Notes under the pieces: generated by a model | Told to the model about the DNA's origin: nothing | What the model saw: only the letters and a program-made list of their open reading frames with translations | The model's database searches: none | Assembly: GCA_934254675.1 (NCBI GenBank) | Contig: CAKQLP010000009.1 | Span: 1 to 61,779 of the forward strand | Origin: an uncultured Alphaproteobacteria bacterium | GTDB taxonomy: Bacteria; Pseudomonadota; Alphaproteobacteria; RF32; CAG-239 | Length of the DNA: 61,779 nucleotides | Direction: 5' to 3' | Translations under genes and position numbers: made by a program | Shown here: in pieces, positions 25,742 through 34,425 of the stretch | Numbering within the stretch: position 1 is the stretch's first letter | Layout of the letters: every line of letters begins with the position of its first letter

Positions 25742-27058
25742 ATGTTGAGTATAAAAATATCACCTTTAGCCGGATGTCTTATGGCTGCGGCTTTGATAAC
25801 CGCCTGTTCCAGCGATAAAGTGTTGCCAAAGGGCGAGAGAATTTCTGTGTTGCAACCGGTAGCGGCAATTAAGCCGGACATACCGAATGGTATGGCTAAA
25901 ATATCTGTTCCAGCGGCTTTTGTTAATAAAAGCTGGTCGCAAGAAAGTTATAATGCTCAACATCTTCAGCAAAATTTCAAAATTAGTCCTTCATTTAAAA
26001 AACAATGGAGCAGCAGCTTTGGCAAAGGCGGTGCTAAACGAGAGTTTTTGATATCCAAACCGTTGGTTTATGGTAATAAAGTTTATACTTTGGACGCAGC
26101 GGGATTGTTAACGGTATTTAACATTAATGACGGAGAAGTTGTTTGGAATTTAAAACTTCGGTCAAAAAATGATAATGTAGATGACACAGCCTTAAAAGGG
26201 GCCGGAATAGCGTTTAGCAACGGTGTTATATATGCAACAACCGGTTATGGTGCTGTTTATGCCGTTGATGCGCAAAAAGGGAATATTTTATGGCAAAAAT
26301 CATTGCAAACTCCTTTAAGAATTGCGCCGATGGTGGCAAACACCAATGTTTTTGTGCAAAGTGTTGATAATAAGTTTTATGCTTTAAATGCTAAAAACGG
26401 CGAAGAACAATGGAAGTATGATATATCTTTGGAGAACACAACTTTAGTAGGGGGCGCTCCGGCTGCTTATTCTCCGGAATTGGATATTGTCGTCACTGGT
26501 TTTTCGAATGGTGAAATACAAGCTTTTAATGCGACATTAGGTTCTCCTTTGTGGTCTGATATTTTAATATCTAATAGACAGGCGTATTCATCTACATTTT
26601 TAGATACGATAAAATCCGCGCCGGTTATTGAAGGAGAAAATGTTTATGCTGTCGGAAACGCCAATGTGCTTACAGCTATTGATTTGCGCAGCGGCTCAAG
26701 AAAATGGGAAAAAGAAATCGGCAGCGTCAATACACCGTTATTAGTTGGAAATACTTTGTATGTTGTGGCAAATACAAATGATTTGTTGGCAATCAACAAG
26801 GAAAATGGAGATGTTTTGTGGGCTACACCAATTGATTTGGGTAAAAAATCTGCCGAAACAACAATTTTTAACCCATTAATGCTTGACGGGCGTTTGGTTG
26901 TCGCTCTGTCAAATGGAACTGTTCTTTTATATATGCCGCAAACTGGTAAACTTTTAAATAGTGTCGATTTAGGCGAAAACTTGAATTCTGCGCCGATTGT
27001 GGCTAATGAATATGTGTTTTTTGTAACGGCTGACGCTGATATAATTGCTTATAAATAA
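25742..27058 (+). CDS. bamB: Outer membrane assembly lipoprotein BamB
   Basis: The 438-residue protein is the beta-propeller lipoprotein of the BAM complex. It has a signal peptide with lipobox LITAC (Cys22 region) and about eight PQQ-like blades (for example VYTLDAAGLLTVFN, GKILWQK-type sequence NILWQKSL, GSRKWEKEI, GDVLWATP). It scaffolds BamA and aids folding of large barrels. The stop codon lies about 10 bases before the der start. The N-terminal region before the first blade (about 25-95) is longer than in enterobacteria, as in other alphaproteobacteria. Confidence 0.93.
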   Translation: MLSIKISPLAGCLMAAALITACSSDKVLPKGERISVLQPVAAIKPDIPNGMAKISVPAAFVNKSWSQESYNAQHLQQNFKISPSFKKQWSSSFGKGGAKREFLISKPLVYGNKVYTLDAAGLLTVFNINDGEVVWNLKLRSKNDNVDDTALKGAGIAFSNGVIYATTGYGAVYAVDAQKGNILWQKSLQTPLRIAPMVANTNVFVQSVDNKFYALNAKNGEEQWKYDISLENTTLVGGAPAAYSPELDIVVTGFSNGEIQAFNATLGSPLWSDILISNRQAYSSTFLDTIKSAPVIEGENVYAVGNANVLTAIDLRSGSRKWEKEIGSVNTPLLVGNTLYVVANTNDLLAINKENGDVLWATPIDLGKKSAETTIFNPLMLDGRLVVALSNGTVLLYMPQTGKLLNSVDLGENLNSAPIVANEYVFFVTADADIIAYK

Positions 27059-27068
27059 GGAGAATAAA

Positions 27069-28451
27069 GTGCTTTCTGTTGCTATTATAGGACGTCCAAA
27101 CGTCGGAAAATCAACATTATTTAATCGATTAGTCGGAAAAAAACTTGCTATTGTGCATGACAAACCGGGGGTGACGCGTGATAGAAAAATGGCTCCAACA
27201 AAATTTAGAGATTTGGAGCTGCAGCTGATTGATACAGCCGGTTATGAATATTCAACAACAGACAATATGGAAAGCCGAATGTGGAAACAAACGCAAATGG
27301 CTATTGCCGAAGCGGATGTGTGTCTTTTTTTGTTTGACGCGCGCGCAGGCTTGCAACCATATGACGAACTGTTTGCCGATCTTGTTCGTCAAACCCATAA
27401 ACCCGTTATTCTGTTGGCAAATAAATGCGAAGGTAAAAAGCATGAGGATGGCATTTATGAGGCTTATAAATTGGGGTTAGGCGAGCCGATACCTTTTTCT
27501 GCCGAGCATGGTTTGGGATTTGAGGATTTATACAGTTGTTTAAATGAAGCGGAAAAAATAAAAAATGAAAAAAAGACAGAACATCCGTCTGTTGCCGTTT
27601 TAGGGCAAATTCCTGAGGATTTTTCGGTGGAAGAAAATAACAAGCGTCCTATTCAGTTGGCATTTGTCGGGCGTCCAAATGTTGGAAAATCCACTCTGGT
27701 AAATGCGCTTTTGAATGATGAACGTATGTTGACAGGGCCGGAAGCCGGTATGACCAGAGATGCTATCACAACAAGTTGGCAATGGAAAGGACATAAATTT
27801 AATTTGGTTGACACGGCAGGTTTGCGTCGTCAATCAAAGGTGAATGATTCACTGGAGAAAATGTCTGTCGAAAGTACGAAGTACGCGGCTGATATGGCTC
27901 AGGTTGTCGTTCTTGTTTTGGACGCGGATGCTGTATTGGAAAAGCAGGATTTGACCATTGCCCGCCGAGTTATTGATGAAGGACGCGCTTTGGTTATTGC
28001 CGTGAATAAATGGGATATAGCTAATCGCAAAGAAACATTGGATAAGCTGAATTATAAGTTGATGACGTCTTTGACGCAAGTTTCCGGCGTGCCGACGGTT
28101 ACTATTTCCGCCCTCAAAAAAGAAGGGTTGGATAAACTGATGAGCGCCGTCTTAAAAGTTTATGAGCGTTGGAATACGCGAGTTCCGACAGCGCCGCTTA
28201 ATAAATGGTTTGCGGATGTTCAAGAACAAAACCCAGCTCCTTTGGGAAAAAATAAACGCCGAATCAAGTTGAAATTTATTACGCAAGCTAAATCTCGTCC
28301 GCCTTCATTTTATATTTTTTCAAGCAATCCTGAAGGCTTGCCGGATTCATATTTACGTTATTTGACCAATAGCTTGCGCGATACATTTAATCTGGGCGGA
28401 GTGCCAATTCGGATAACAGTGCGCAAATCAGATAATCCGTATGCGGAATAA
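27069..28451 (+). CDS. der: Ribosome-assembly GTPase Der
   Basis: Der (EngA) is a double-GTPase needed for 50S ribosome assembly. It has two Ras-like domains, each with GRPNVGKST, DTAG (DTAGYEYS and DTAGLRRQS) and an NKxD-type motif. The first is NKCE and the second NKWD, so the first G4 motif is slightly atypical. A C-terminal KH-like domain follows (about 355-460, KLKFITQAKSRPPSF). I use the GTG at 27069 because AAGGAGAA sits six bases upstream. The TTG at 27045 would lie inside bamB. The result is 460 residues, normal for the family. Confidence 0.95.
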   Translation: MLSVAIIGRPNVGKSTLFNRLVGKKLAIVHDKPGVTRDRKMAPTKFRDLELQLIDTAGYEYSTTDNMESRMWKQTQMAIAEADVCLFLFDARAGLQPYDELFADLVRQTHKPVILLANKCEGKKHEDGIYEAYKLGLGEPIPFSAEHGLGFEDLYSCLNEAEKIKNEKKTEHPSVAVLGQIPEDFSVEENNKRPIQLAFVGRPNVGKSTLVNALLNDERMLTGPEAGMTRDAITTSWQWKGHKFNLVDTAGLRRQSKVNDSLEKMSVESTKYAADMAQVVVLVLDADAVLEKQDLTIARRVIDEGRALVIAVNKWDIANRKETLDKLNYKLMTSLTQVSGVPTVTISALKKEGLDKLMSAVLKVYERWNTRVPTAPLNKWFADVQEQNPAPLGKNKRRIKLKFITQAKSRPPSFYIFSSNPEGLPDSYLRYLTNSLRDTFNLGGVPIRITVRKSDNPYAE

Positions 28452-28456
28452 AAAAG

Positions 28457-28485
28457 AAAAAGAGAGATATGTGTCTCTCTTTTTT
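28457..28485 (+). terminator. Terminator after der
   Basis: Hairpin AAAGAGAGA/TCTCTCTTT with a 6-base loop followed by a T-run. Confidence 0.8.
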
Positions 28486-28556
28486 GCAAAAATTAATAAC
28501 CTGTTTACTCAAATAAAATATGATGAATTTTGTTTTGCAGGATAATGAGGATATCT

Positions 28557-29975
28557 ATGAAAGAAAAAACATTTAGCAGAAGTCTGTTTATTTTTGTAAT
28601 CATCAATATGATTTATCTTTTGGCGTCAGTTTTAATCAGCAGACGCGCGGTTGGAGATGATTTGGAACATATACATGCGTCTTGGCTGGTTTGGCAAGGC
28701 TTAATTCCATATACAGATTTTTTTGAACATCATCATCCACTGATGTGGTTTTTATTTGCGCCTTTGGTTGGATTAATGTCTGGAAATTTGTCTGTCTTTT
28801 TTGTTATTCGTTTTATAATGTGCGGTGTTTCAATAGCAACGCTTTATGTTGTTTATCGGCTGATAAAAGATTTTTGGGGTGATAAGATATCCGCTTTTTT
28901 AGCTGTAAGCATTTTTTGTTTTAGCAATACTGCAATGGATGCCATGGTGCAATTTAAACCAGATGGTTTTATGCATCTTTTCTTTTTTAGCGGACTATAT
29001 TGCTTTTTTATGTTTCTTCATACGGATAAGCAAAAATATCTGAATAGAGCTTTTGTTTGTTGGGCTGTGTCTTTTTTGTTTTTACAAACAGTGATTTTTT
29101 TATTGCTTCCGATTGTTGTATATGGAATTTATTTATTATTAAAAAACAAAAAAATCTGGAGAAATATTGCAAAGGCATCAATTTATGGTTTTGCCCCATT
29201 ATTTTTATTTGGCATCTATTTACTATGTGCCGGAAATTTACAGCGTTATTTTGAAACAAATTGGCTGTTAAATTCTAAAATAATGGCGGATATTTGGGAA
29301 ACCAGAATAAAAGATTTTAGTGATTTGTACAGCATATTGTTGTTAGGAATCGTGTCAGCTGTATATTTAATATGTCAGAAGCCAAATAAATATGTGGGTA
29401 TTCTGTTAATTATGTATGCAATTGAGTTTTTACTTCGAGTGACATATATTTCAATTTGGATGTATTACTTTAAAATTTTAATCTTATATAACGCCATATT
29501 GATTGGATTGATGATTGGTCGTTGTTATACTAATAGAAAATGGTTGGCGTGGTGTGTTTTGCCGTTAATGGTCATTTTTTGCGGAAAGTTTTGGCTGTTT
29601 GAGGGAGTTAATCCTAACGAAATTGATACCTTAAAAGTTTTGCAAGTCGCGACAACTATTTCTCAGAATTCAACTCAGGATGATGTGGTTTTAGGACTTC
29701 CGGGAATACCATTCGGCGTATTTAATAAAAACCCTCATTACTATTGGTTTTCATGGAACTACATGGGGCGTTTGGATGAAAAAAATTTTCATTATTCAGA
29801 GCCTTTTGATATCAATAAAATTATAAAAGAAAAGAAACCAAAATTTGTTTATTACGAGGATTATAAAAAGAAAAATCCCGAAAAGCGTAAAAAGTACGCT
29901 ATTAATCCGCAACTATTATATCAAACATATCACCATGTAGTTTATGATACTTTATTTGTACGTGAAAACGAGTAG
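28557..29975 (+). CDS. GT-C-type polytopic glycosyltransferase-like protein
   Basis: The protein (472 residues from ATG 28557, ribosome-binding site GAGGAT) has about 10-12 membrane helices and an early extracytoplasmic loop with the acidic motif GDDLEHIH and then DFFEHHHP. This is the arrangement of GT-C glycosyltransferases (ArnT/PMT-like) that use polyprenyl-linked sugars, in which the first loop holds the catalytic Asp/Glu. The hydrophilic C-terminus is about 120 residues. Substrate is unknown. It may modify lipid A, LPS or surface proteins. The gene stands alone between der and the N-ATPase operon. Alternative upstream starts at 28530 (TTG) and 28545 have poor spacing. Confidence 0.75.
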   Translation: MKEKTFSRSLFIFVIINMIYLLASVLISRRAVGDDLEHIHASWLVWQGLIPYTDFFEHHHPLMWFLFAPLVGLMSGNLSVFFVIRFIMCGVSIATLYVVYRLIKDFWGDKISAFLAVSIFCFSNTAMDAMVQFKPDGFMHLFFFSGLYCFFMFLHTDKQKYLNRAFVCWAVSFLFLQTVIFLLLPIVVYGIYLLLKNKKIWRNIAKASIYGFAPLFLFGIYLLCAGNLQRYFETNWLLNSKIMADIWETRIKDFSDLYSILLLGIVSAVYLICQKPNKYVGILLIMYAIEFLLRVTYISIWMYYFKILILYNAILIGLMIGRCYTNRKWLAWCVLPLMVIFCGKFWLFEGVNPNEIDTLKVLQVATTISQNSTQDDVVLGLPGIPFGVFNKNPHYYWFSWNYMGRLDEKNFHYSEPFDINKIIKEKKPKFVYYEDYKKKNPEKRKKYAINPQLLYQTYHHVVYDTLFVRENE

Positions 29976-30000
29976 TTTTTTTATAACTTTGGTATGTATG

Positions 30001-30036
30001 AACTTTGGATTAAGACAAAGTTAATCTTTATTTTGC
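30001..30036 (+). terminator. Terminator after GT-C gene
   Basis: AACTTTG/CAAAGTT with an 8-base loop is followed by an AT-rich tail containing TTTATTTT. Downstream, CGATTA-TCT-TAATCG (30068-30082) is a small inverted repeat that could be an operator for the ATPase operon. Confidence 0.55.
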
Positions 30037-30103
30037 TATTTTGAGGTGATGAAACTGCCTTGAATAACGATTATCTTAATCGCTAACCAGAAAAGGATGG
30101 AAA

Positions 30104-31525
30104 ATGGCAAATAAAAAAAATATGGGAATTGTAACTTCGGTTAACGGCAGCGTGATTGAAGCCGAATTTTCTAAACAACTGCCGGCAATTTATAATGAAT
30201 TGAAAATCGGCGGACTTTCGGCCGAAGTGCAGGGATATATTGACGAAAAAACCGTGCGCGCTTTGGCTATGGGCTCAACCAAAGGTTTGTCTCGATTGGC
30301 GGAAGTTGAAGATACCGGACATCAAATAGAAGTTCCGGTGGGTGATAAAATTTTGGGCCGTATGTTTAATATGTTTGGCCAGCCCATAGATAATGCCGGT
30401 GACTTGAAAAATGATGAATATAGCCCGATTCACGCCGAGGCTATTCCTTTGGAAAAACGACAAACCGGTTCGCAGATTTTTATTTCAGGTATTAAAGCCA
30501 TTGATTTGTTGGCTCCAATGGAACGCGGCGGCAAAACCGGTTTGTTCGGCGGTGCCGGTGTGGGTAAAACCGTTTTGATTACCGAACTTATCAATAATAT
30601 GGTGGGACGCTATGAGGGCGCGAGCATTTTTTGCGGCGTAGGCGAGCGTTCGCGCGAAGGTGAACAGCTTTATCGCGAAATGAAAGACGCCGGCGTGTTG
30701 CCTAAAACCGTGATGGTGTTCGGGCAAATGAACGAGGCTCCGGGGGTGAGATTCCGTGTGCCGCTGACCGCTTTGACTATGGCGGAATATTTTCGTGACC
30801 GCGAAAAGAAAGATGTTTTGCTGCTGATTGACAATATTTTCCGCTTTGTGCAAGCCGGTTCTGAAGTTTCGGTTTTGCTCGGACAAATTCCGTCACGCGT
30901 GGGATATCAGCCGTCTTTGGGAACAGATATCGCCGCGTTGGAAGAACGCATTTCCTCGACCAAAGATGCCGCAATCACTTCTATTCAGGCGGTTTATGTG
31001 CCGGCGGACGATTTTACCGACCCTTCGGCGGTGCACACATTTGCGCATTTATCCTCAAGCATTGTGCTGTCACGCAGTCGCGCGGCGCAAGGTCTGTATC
31101 CGGCGGTTGACCCGTTGGCCTCTTCCTCAAATATGCTCACCCCGCTGATTGTGGGCGAACGGCACTATAAAACGGCGGTGGCGGTGCGTAAATGTTTGGC
31201 CGAATATGAAGAGTTGAAAGATATTATTGCCATGCTCGGGTTTGATGAACTTCCGGAACATGACCAGCAGACAGTTTTAACCGCGCGTAAATTGGAGCGT
31301 TTTTTGACACAGCCGTTTTACACAACTTATCAATTTACCGGAATGGAAGGACGTTCGGTGGATTTGGAAAAAACAATCGAAGGTTGCGAACGTATTTTGG
31401 CCGGCGAATTTAATTATCTTTCGGAAAACGATTTCTTTATGGTGGGGGATATTGACGAGGTTCTGGCTAAAACAAAAGATAAAAAAGCCGCTTTTGAAAA
31501 AGCGCAAAGCGAGGAGAATGACTGA
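30104..31525 (+). CDS. atpD: N-type ATPase beta subunit
   Basis: The 473-residue catalytic beta subunit has Walker A GGAGVGKT (149-156), the GERSREGEQLYREM catalytic Glu-containing loop, LLLIDNIFRFVQAGSEVS (Walker B) and the VPADDFTDPS motif. It is the first gene of a nine-gene cluster in the order beta-epsilon-Q-R-a-c-b-alpha-gamma. Conventional F-ATPase operons start with a, c, b, delta. Beta first, with atpQ and atpR, is the hallmark of N-type ATPases. The stop codon overlaps the atpC start. Ribosome-binding site AAAGGATGG. Confidence 0.96.
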   Translation: MANKKNMGIVTSVNGSVIEAEFSKQLPAIYNELKIGGLSAEVQGYIDEKTVRALAMGSTKGLSRLAEVEDTGHQIEVPVGDKILGRMFNMFGQPIDNAGDLKNDEYSPIHAEAIPLEKRQTGSQIFISGIKAIDLLAPMERGGKTGLFGGAGVGKTVLITELINNMVGRYEGASIFCGVGERSREGEQLYREMKDAGVLPKTVMVFGQMNEAPGVRFRVPLTALTMAEYFRDREKKDVLLLIDNIFRFVQAGSEVSVLLGQIPSRVGYQPSLGTDIAALEERISSTKDAAITSIQAVYVPADDFTDPSAVHTFAHLSSSIVLSRSRAAQGLYPAVDPLASSSNMLTPLIVGERHYKTAVAVRKCLAEYEELKDIIAMLGFDELPEHDQQTVLTARKLERFLTQPFYTTYQFTGMEGRSVDLEKTIEGCERILAGEFNYLSENDFFMVGDIDEVLAKTKDKKAAFEKAQSEEND

Positions 31526-31920
31526 TGCAATTGACGGTTTGTTCGCCTTTAGGCACGGTTTTGCAGATAAAAGTGTTGAAAGTTACGTTTGAAACATTGA
31601 ACGGATTTTATACACTTATGCCTAAACACGTAGATTTTGTGGCGGCAATGAATCCGAATATTGTGCGTTATACCGATGAAAATAATACTGAAAGTTATGT
31701 GGCTTGTCATCGGGGAATTGTGGTTAAAAAAGGGCAAAATGTGACAATGAGCGTGCAAAATGCAATGCTCAGTCAATCTTTAGAAAATTTAACCGGCGTT
31801 ATTCAAAACGATTTCAAAGAAAATGAAGAACGTCGGAAAGAACTTAATTTGGCTATGGCTCGCTTGGAACTCGGTTTGGTGCGAGGTTTTAGTAAACTCA
31901 AAGGAGCGGAAAATGTCTGA
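31525..31920 (+). CDS. atpC: N-type ATPase epsilon subunit
   Basis: The 131-residue epsilon subunit connects gamma with the c-ring. The N-terminal beta-sandwich (about 1-85) shows the family pattern (CSPLGTVLQ, GFYTLMPKHVDFVAAM with the LP.H.D core). The C-terminal part is helical (about 90-131). It is joined to atpD by a TGATG overlap and to atpQ by an 8-base overlap, which indicates translational coupling. Sequence similarity alone would be modest. The position second in the operon is what is expected for N-type ATPases. Confidence 0.9.
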   Translation: MQLTVCSPLGTVLQIKVLKVTFETLNGFYTLMPKHVDFVAAMNPNIVRYTDENNTESYVACHRGIVVKKGQNVTMSVQNAMLSQSLENLTGVIQNDFKENEERRKELNLAMARLELGLVRGFSKLKGAENV

Positions 31921-32263
31921 TGATTTTGATGATACAGCCGAAAAAGAAATTCGTAACGCGCTTGTCCGTAAGGCGCAACAGCTGAAAATGTGTCGGCGGC
32001 AGCGGTGGAGCGCGGATTTTGGTATGATTGCCTCGTTGGGTGGTGTGATTATTGTACCGATTTTGTTGGGCGTGTTTGGCGGCGGTTGGCTTGATGAACA
32101 TTTTCCGTTGGATTTTTCATGGCGTTTGAGTTTGTTGTTTTTAGGTTTGGTTTGGGGGTTGGTTAATGGTTATTATTGGCTTAAATTTGAAAACGCTAAA
32201 ATAGAACACAGTGAACAGTGGGCAAAGCAAGAACTGCAAAAGGATGAAAAAAATGAACTCTGA
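31913..32263 (+). CDS. atpQ: N-type ATPase accessory protein AtpQ
   Basis: The 116-residue protein has an N-terminal cytosolic segment and two membrane helices (about 36-56 and 66-86), like the AtpI-related ATPase_gene1 family. AtpQ is found only in N-type operons and is thought to help assembly of the c-ring. The start ATG at 31913 overlaps the end of atpC. The longer reading frame upstream from 31823 would run through atpC. The second helix carries the GGGWLDEHF and LSLLFLGLVWGLVNGYYWL blocks typical of AtpI-like proteins. Confidence 0.85.
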   Translation: MSDDFDDTAEKEIRNALVRKAQQLKMCRRQRWSADFGMIASLGGVIIVPILLGVFGGGWLDEHFPLDFSWRLSLLFLGLVWGLVNGYYWLKFENAKIEHSEQWAKQELQKDEKNEL

Positions 32264-32588
32264 ATCTTATTTGGCGCAAATGTGGCAACAGGCTGAAACG
32301 TGGCAAATTGCGGCGGCGGTACTCGGTGGTTTGTTGGTGGGAATTATCTATTTTCAGAGTTTGCGTTGGAGCTTGAACCATTTGATCGAAACTAAGCATA
32401 AAATACGTTTTTTTGCCAGTGTGGCTGTGTTCAGAATTTTGCTGTTCTTTGGGGTGATGGTCTTGATTGCGCAAAGAAATCCGGTTGTTGTTTTGTTATA
32501 TGTTTTGGCTTTTTTTATAACAAAAATGCTGATTGTAATTCGTGAAAAAGGGCAAATTGTTAAATTTGAAACGGAGAAAAAACAATGA
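32253..32588 (+). CDS. atpR: N-type ATPase accessory protein AtpR
   Basis: The 111-residue protein has three predicted membrane helices (about 17-36, 50-69 and 74-95). A conserved Arg sits inside the second (FFASVAVFRILLFFG), which matches the N-ATPase_AtpR family, where this Arg has been proposed to contact the c-ring. I chose ATG at 32253, eight bases after AGGA, over the in-frame ATG at 32244. It overlaps atpQ and atpB by a few bases. It occurs only in N-type ATPase operons, so together with atpQ it fixes the type of the enzyme. Confidence 0.86.
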   Translation: MNSESYLAQMWQQAETWQIAAAVLGGLLVGIIYFQSLRWSLNHLIETKHKIRFFASVAVFRILLFFGVMVLIAQRNPVVVLLYVLAFFITKMLIVIREKGQIVKFETEKKQ

Positions 32589-33328
32589 AATGGTTGGATT
32601 TTGATTTTTCTCGTTGGTGGGATATTCCTTTGGCTGGTCGGCAAATCGGGCTGGATAGCTATGACAAAATAATTTTGTTTAAAATCGGCGATGTCGGAAT
32701 AAATGTCACCATATTTAATAGTTGGCTGGTGATTGCGTTGATAGTGTTGTGCTGTCGTTTGGCTACCAAAAATTTGTCATTCGAACGCAAGGCTTCACGT
32801 TTACAGGTGGCGTTGGAGGCGTTGGTGCTGTGGCTGCAAAAAGAAGCAAATGAAATCAGCGGTTCCAAAAATAATCAATATTTGGGTTTGGCTATGGGGC
32901 TGTTTTGCTTTATTCTGGTTTGCAATTTACTGACGATTATTCCGTGGTTTCGCGCGCCGACAGCCTCAATAAGCACCACAATGGCGTTGGCGGCCGTTGT
33001 GTTTTTAGCCATACCCTATTTTTCGGTTAAAAACGCCGGCTTAAAGGGTTATTTAAAAAAATTTATAGAGCCTATGCCTTTAATGTTGCCGATGAATATT
33101 TTCAGCGAGTTTTTTTCAAGCTTTGCAATGGGACTTCGTTTGTTTGGCAATATGCTGAGCGGGGTGATGTTTGTTAGCATTTTAAGCGCGTTTATTCCGC
33201 TGATTGCGCCGCTCAGCATGCAAGGTTTGGGGCTTTTAACAGGAACAATTCAGGCGTATATTTTTGCGTTGTTGGCGGTGGTGTATTCTTCCAGCGTGCA
33301 AGGTGAAATTGCGCCAAAACAAGTTTAA
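32585..33328 (+). CDS. atpB: N-type ATPase subunit a
   Basis: The 247-residue subunit a forms the ion half-channels of the membrane sector. It has five to six helices. The essential Arg185 lies in GLRLFGNML, and the conserved C-terminal helix contains GTIQAYIFALLAVVY with the Gln/Tyr pair. The start overlaps atpR by 4 bases. Length and motif order are those of bacterial subunit a. It partners with the c-ring (atpE) and the b subunit just downstream. Confidence 0.95.
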   Translation: MKWLDFDFSRWWDIPLAGRQIGLDSYDKIILFKIGDVGINVTIFNSWLVIALIVLCCRLATKNLSFERKASRLQVALEALVLWLQKEANEISGSKNNQYLGLAMGLFCFILVCNLLTIIPWFRAPTASISTTMALAAVVFLAIPYFSVKNAGLKGYLKKFIEPMPLMLPMNIFSEFFSSFAMGLRLFGNMLSGVMFVSILSAFIPLIAPLSMQGLGLLTGTIQAYIFALLAVVYSSSVQGEIAPKQV

Positions 33329-33353
33329 CAAATTTAGAAAAAGGAGAAAAATA

Positions 33354-33629
33354 ATGGATGCAATTACTTTAATCGGAGCGTTTTCGGTTTTGGGAGCTTG
33401 TATATGTATGGGTATCGGCAGTATCGGTTCGGCGTTGGGCGAAGGACGCGTTGCCGCTTCTGCTTTGGAAGCAATGGCTCAACAACCAGATGAGTCAAGC
33501 CGTATCCGTAGTACAATGTTTGTGGCAATTGCGATGGTGGAAACCACGGCTTTGTACGCTTTGTTGATTGCGTTTTTGGTTTTATATGCCAATCCGTTTT
33601 GGAATTACGCCATAGCGCAAGTTCAATAG
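33354..33629 (+). CDS. atpE: N-type ATPase subunit c with Na+-ligand motif
   Basis: The 91-residue hairpin forms the rotor ring. The first helix has Glu30 in GSALGEGRV, at the position of Gln32 in the Na+-binding c subunit of Ilyobacter. The loop contains the Arg/Gln-Gln-Pro motif (AQQPDE). The second helix has the ion carboxylate Glu63 followed by Thr64-Thr65 and Tyr68 (VETTALY), equivalent to Glu-Ser-Thr...Tyr of Na+-binding rings. This is the double-carboxylate N-type site. Na+ or H+ use cannot be settled by sequence. The start is the ATG at 33354 with AAAGGAGAAAA upstream. The longer frame from 33264 lies within atpB. Confidence 0.95.
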   Translation: MDAITLIGAFSVLGACICMGIGSIGSALGEGRVAASALEAMAQQPDESSRIRSTMFVAIAMVETTALYALLIAFLVLYANPFWNYAIAQVQ

Positions 33630-33648
33630 TTTCAAATGGAATAAGCTT

Positions 33649-34422
33649 ATGAGTATTGATTTTTTTACATTTTTTGCCCAGATTTTTAATCTGCTGTTGT
33701 TGCTGTATTTGTTGCGGCGGTTTTTATATCTTCCGGTGCTGAAAGCGGTGGACGCACGGCAAAAGTTTATTGAACGTGAGCTGAAAAAAGCGGCTTTGTC
33801 ACATAAAGCGGCTTTGCAAATGGAAGCGGAATGTAAGCAAAAAATGGCGGAAATAGATACGCAAAAGCAAGAGATTTTGGCGCAAACCCGAAAAGAGGCT
33901 TTGGCCTTGGCCGAAAAATTGACTAACGAGGCAAAGGCTCAGCTAGAGGCGGATAAACTTTTGTGGAAACAGCGGTTGGAAGCGGATAAAAAAACATTTA
34001 ATTTGGCAATGCAAAATCTGATTGTGGAACATTTTAATCAATTGGCCGATAACGCTTTACGCCAAATGGCAGATGTTTCGCTAAACGATTTGATGTTGGC
34101 TAAACTTAAAGAAAAAATCAAAGATTTGCCGGTGCGAAAAAAACAAGAGTTTGTCGCCGCTTATCAAAATAAAAAGCAGCTGATTATCCGTTCCGCTCAA
34201 AAGATTTTACCAGAACAGAAACAGATAATTAAAGAATTTTTGCAAGGTCAATTTGAATTGGCGGAAGAAACAAAGTTTAAATTCGAAATTGATAAAAAGT
34301 TGGTTTGCGGAGTGGCTTTGCAGGCCGACGAACAACTGATTGAATGGAATTTGGCGGCGTATTTGGCCGAGTTTCAAAAAAATATGGAAAATGATGTGCA
34401 ACAATTGGTGAATAAAGGATAA
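33649..34422 (+). CDS. atpF: N-type ATPase long b subunit (b with delta-like tail)
   Basis: The 257-residue protein starts with one membrane helix (about 6-27) and a long Lys/Glu/Ala-rich coiled coil (about 30-150) as in subunit b. The last 75 residues (about 183-257) have the pattern of the C-terminal domain of delta (LPEQKQIIKEFL, IDKKLVCGVALQADEQLIEW; compare VDP.L.GG...R.GD..ID). The operon has no atpH, so the peripheral stalk function of delta must be carried by this extension. Normal b is about 160 residues. This arrangement is a known feature of N-type ATPases. Ribosome-binding site is weak (GGAATAAGCTT). Confidence 0.88.
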   Translation: MSIDFFTFFAQIFNLLLLLYLLRRFLYLPVLKAVDARQKFIERELKKAALSHKAALQMEAECKQKMAEIDTQKQEILAQTRKEALALAEKLTNEAKAQLEADKLLWKQRLEADKKTFNLAMQNLIVEHFNQLADNALRQMADVSLNDLMLAKLKEKIKDLPVRKKQEFVAAYQNKKQLIIRSAQKILPEQKQIIKEFLQGQFELAEETKFKFEIDKKLVCGVALQADEQLIEWNLAAYLAEFQKNMENDVQQLVNKG

Positions 34423-34425
34423 GTT

